Shown: in pieces, positions 6,881 to 9,132 of the stretch
Layout: each line of letters opens with the position of its first letter
How positions within the stretch are numbered: the first letter of the stretch is position 1
Assembly: GCA_964613305.1 (NCBI GenBank)
Contig: CAZTII010000069.1
Location: 1 to 9,132, forward strand
From: CAZTII01 sp964613305
GTDB lineage: Bacteria > Bacillota_I > Bacilli_A > Erysipelotrichales > Erysipelotrichaceae
DNA length: 9,132 bases
Direction of reading: 5' to 3'
Notes under the pieces: generated by a model
Seen by the model: only the letters and a program-made list of their open reading frames with translations
Database searches by the model: none
What the model was told of the DNA's origin: nothing
Position numbers and translations under genes: made by a program

Positions 6881-7809
6881 TTGTAACGGTAACAATGAAT
6901 CCTGCGGTTGATAAAACCGCTGAAGTGGATGATATTTTTGTAGGTGGGTTAAATCGCTTAAAGAATGTTGTGATGGATGCCGGCGGAAAAGGAATTAATG
7001 TATCTAAGACGATAAAAGCGTTATGCGGACAATCTAAAGCAATTGCCGTAGTTGGAGGTAATCCAGGACAATTTATTATTGATGAATTGTCGCGGTTAGA
7101 TATTGATTGTATTCCTTATATGCTTAAACAGCCAACACGAACAAACATGAAAATATTGAATAAAGAGATGGTATTGACTGAATTTAATGAAAGTGGACCA
7201 ACACTTACTTTAGAGCAACAATTAGAAGTGTTTAAGCTGATTACTTCATCTGTCAATAAAGATGATATATTAATTCTTTCTGGAAGTGTTTCACCATCGA
7301 TTCCTACAACATTTTATCGTGATATTATTAAAAGTGTTAAAGAAAAAGGAGTTAATGTTATTGTGGATGCGGATGGTGACTTATTAAGAGAAGCACTTGA
7401 TAGTAAACCATTATTAGTTAAACCAAATGATGTGGAATTAAAAAAATTGTTTAAGGTAGAGGACGCTAGTATTGAAGAGATGATTTCGATGGGCCATCAA
7501 TTGGTAAATGATGAAACTAAATACGTAATTATTTCTTTAGGAAGCAAAGGTGCTCTTTGTATTGAAAAAGAACGATGTTTATTTGCAAAAGGACTTAGTA
7601 TAGATTTTCAATCAGCAGTTGGTGCTGGAGATGCGATGGTTGCATCATTAGCATTAAGCATACAAAATAATGAAGATAGTGTTACAATGTTGGCAAAAGC
7701 GATTGCTACAAGTGCGGGAGCGTGTACAACTATTGGTACAAGCCCAGCAAGCAAAGATGTTGTAGATGAACTCGAAAAACGAGTTATTATAGAAAGTAGG
7801 AAAATATAA
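6877..7809 (+). CDS. fruK: PfkB-family sugar phosphate kinase (1-phosphofructokinase-like)
   Basis: ATP-dependent kinase of the FruK/LacC branch, expected to convert a ketohexose monophosphate (fructose 1-phosphate or tagatose 6-phosphate) to the 1,6-bisphosphate in the cytoplasm. The 310-residue length is typical. Seen: 'TMNPAVDKT' at the N terminus, signature 1 'AGGKGINVSKTIKALCG' (35-51), 'LSGSVSP' (134-140), 'VKPNDVEL' (181-188), and signature 2 'SAVGAGDAMVAS' (246-257) with the catalytic base Asp252 and the anion-hole glycines. The start ATG overlaps the stop of the preceding gene by 4 bases (ATGA), with GAGG at 6865-6868 upstream. Its position in a mannitol-type PTS operon without mtlD suggests that the pathway makes a ketose phosphate needing a second phosphorylation. 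Choice between 1-phosphofructokinase and tagatose-6-phosphate kinase is by overall resemblance only; the symbol is tentative. Confidence 0.85.
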   Translation: MIVTVTMNPAVDKTAEVDDIFVGGLNRLKNVVMDAGGKGINVSKTIKALCGQSKAIAVVGGNPGQFIIDELSRLDIDCIPYMLKQPTRTNMKILNKEMVLTEFNESGPTLTLEQQLEVFKLITSSVNKDDILILSGSVSPSIPTTFYRDIIKSVKEKGVNVIVDADGDLLREALDSKPLLVKPNDVELKKLFKVEDASIEEMISMGHQLVNDETKYVIISLGSKGALCIEKERCLFAKGLSIDFQSAVGAGDAMVASLALSIQNNEDSVTMLAKAIATSAGACTTIGTSPASKDVVDELEKRVIIESRKI

Positions 7810-7810
7810 A

Positions 7811-9073
7811 ATGAAAACAAAAGCAGCTAGATTGTATGGAATCGATGATATTCGACTTGAAGAGTTTGAACTACCAGAAATTAAAGACGATGAAATTTTA
7901 GTAAAGGTAATTACTGACTCTATTTGTATGTCAACGTGGAAAACTGTAAAGCAAGGAAAAAATCATAAACGTGTTCCTCAGGACATTGATGTAAATCCTA
8001 TTATTTTAGGTCATGAATTTGCGGGAACAATTGTTAAGGTTGGTGCTAAATGGGCGCATGAGTTTAAACCAGGCGAACGGTTTGCTCAACAGCCAGCATT
8101 AAACTATAAAGGCTCTTTAGCAAGTCCAGGCTATTCGTATCGTTTCTTTGGTGGGAATTGTACATACTGTATTATCCCGCAAGAAGTAATGGAATTAGGT
8201 TGTCTATTACATTATGAAGGTGATAGTTTTTATGCTGCAAGTTTAGGTGAGCCAATGTCATGTGTTATTGGTGGCTATAATGCTAACTATCATACAAATA
8301 AAATTAATTATGATCATAAAATGGGTGTTAAAGGTGGCGGTAATTTATTGATTTTAGGTGGAACTGGGCCAATGGGTTTAGGTGCAATCGATTATATCCA
8401 TAGTTTAGAGGAAAAACCAAAACGTGTTGTTGTAACAGATATTGATGATGTTAAAATTGCTAGAGCTAGAAAATTGTTAAGTGAAGAACATTTTAAAGAG
8501 TTGGGTGTTGAATTGATTTATTTTAATCCAAACAAAGTAGAAGATGCGTTTACTAGTTTGATGGAATTAACGGATAATAAAGGTTATGATGATATTTTTG
8601 TTTATGTTGCTAGTCAAGCATTAGCGGAAATGGCTGATCAATTATTAGGTTTTGATGGTTGTTTAAATTTCTTTGCTGGACCAACTGATAAAAACTTTAA
8701 GGCGATGATTAATCTATACAACTGCCATTATACAAGTACTCATATTATGGGGACTACAGGCGGCAATACAGCTGATTTAATTGAAGCTCTTGATTTATCA
8801 GCAAGAGGCATTATTAATCCTAGTTTAATGCTTACACACATAGGTGGTTTGGATAGCGTTGCCGATACAACGTTAAATTTACCGACAATTCCAGGAGGGA
8901 AAAAATTAATTTATACGCATATTGATATGCCTTTAACGGCTATTGAAGATTTTGCTAAAATCGACAATCCATTGTTTAAAGCATTGGCTGCTTCATGCGA
9001 AAAACATAATGGATTGTGGAATAAAGAAGCAGAAGATATTTTATTAGAGCATTATAACGTTGACATTAGTTAA
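7811..9073 (+). CDS. sorE: L-sorbose-1-phosphate reductase-like medium-chain dehydrogenase
   Basis: NAD(P)-dependent hexitol-phosphate/ketose-phosphate dehydrogenase. The 420 residues resemble SorE from end to end: 'MKTKAARLYGIDDIRLEEFELPEIKDDEIL' start, 'DSICMSTWK' with the catalytic zinc ligand Cys39, 'ILGHEFAG' (His68, Glu69), 'PALNYKGSLASPGYSYRF', 'LGEPMSC' (Glu147), Rossmann motif 'LILGGTGPMGLGAID' (180-194), 'DGCLNFFAGPTD', and 'HIGGLDSVADTTLNLPTIPGGKKLIYTH'. The four-Cys structural zinc lobe of typical alcohol dehydrogenases is absent. Acidic residues (Asp210, Asp212) after the second Rossmann strand suggest NAD(H), by general rule only. SorE interconverts L-sorbose 1-phosphate and glucitol 6-phosphate, that is, it acts on the carbon next to the phosphorylated one. 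The ATG follows the kinase stop by one base; AGGA (7798-7801) is a modest binding site. It is the last gene of the operon visible here. Confidence 0.8.
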   Translation: MKTKAARLYGIDDIRLEEFELPEIKDDEILVKVITDSICMSTWKTVKQGKNHKRVPQDIDVNPIILGHEFAGTIVKVGAKWAHEFKPGERFAQQPALNYKGSLASPGYSYRFFGGNCTYCIIPQEVMELGCLLHYEGDSFYAASLGEPMSCVIGGYNANYHTNKINYDHKMGVKGGGNLLILGGTGPMGLGAIDYIHSLEEKPKRVVVTDIDDVKIARARKLLSEEHFKELGVELIYFNPNKVEDAFTSLMELTDNKGYDDIFVYVASQALAEMADQLLGFDGCLNFFAGPTDKNFKAMINLYNCHYTSTHIMGTTGGNTADLIEALDLSARGIINPSLMLTHIGGLDSVADTTLNLPTIPGGKKLIYTHIDMPLTAIEDFAKIDNPLFKALAASCEKHNGLWNKEAEDILLEHYNVDIS

Positions 9074-9132
9074 TATAAAGGTAGTGTCAATATTTATGTG
9101 TAAACATCTCTTGTAAAAATAAGTAATTGTTG

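Noticed and set aside
9096..9107. Terminator hairpin after the dehydrogenase gene (ATGT GTAA ACAT)
   Set aside because: The stem is only four weak base pairs and no run of T follows.

Overview
The window is AT-rich DNA (by eye about one third G+C) with strong AGGAGG-type ribosome binding sites, PRD/PTS regulation, a class B-type sortase and an RsgI-type anti-sigma protein. TGA acts only as stop and Trp is TGG. This fits a low-GC Bacillota bacterium, possibly an erysipelotrichial gut lineage; the lineage is inference, not shown by the sequence.

Left part, minus strand (41-1669): an ECF-type sigma factor gene followed, with a 16-base overlap, by a membrane anti-sigma protein that has an RsgI-like outer domain and two PepSY-like repeats. 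The sigma gene is broken into two frames at a run of seven A; removing one A joins them into a normal 179-residue sigma factor with regions 2 and 4.

Middle (1670-2615): a 247-base divergent intergenic region holding candidate promoters, then a plus-strand gene for a class B-like sortase. It keeps His114 and Cys211 but appears to lack the usual catalytic Arg, and it starts with a lipoprotein-like signal.

Right part, plus strand (2616-9073): a tightly packed five-gene hexitol PTS operon. Its promoter (TTGTTA-17-TATAAT) has an MtlR-like inverted repeat just upstream. The genes encode a mannitol-type EIICB transporter, an MtlR-type activator, an EIIB-EIIA fusion, a PfkB-family (1-phosphofructokinase-like) kinase and an L-sorbose-1-phosphate reductase-like dehydrogenase. 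The first three are arranged like a classical mtlA-mtlR-mtlF operon, but mtlD is absent and its place is taken by the kinase and dehydrogenase. A coherent reading is uptake and phosphorylation of a hexitol, oxidation next to the phosphate to a ketose 1-phosphate (fructose 1-phosphate if the substrate is mannitol), then phosphorylation to the 1,6-bisphosphate. The last 50 bases resemble the end of an IS256-type insertion sequence, but this is weak. No RNA genes, CRISPR arrays or convincing terminators were seen.
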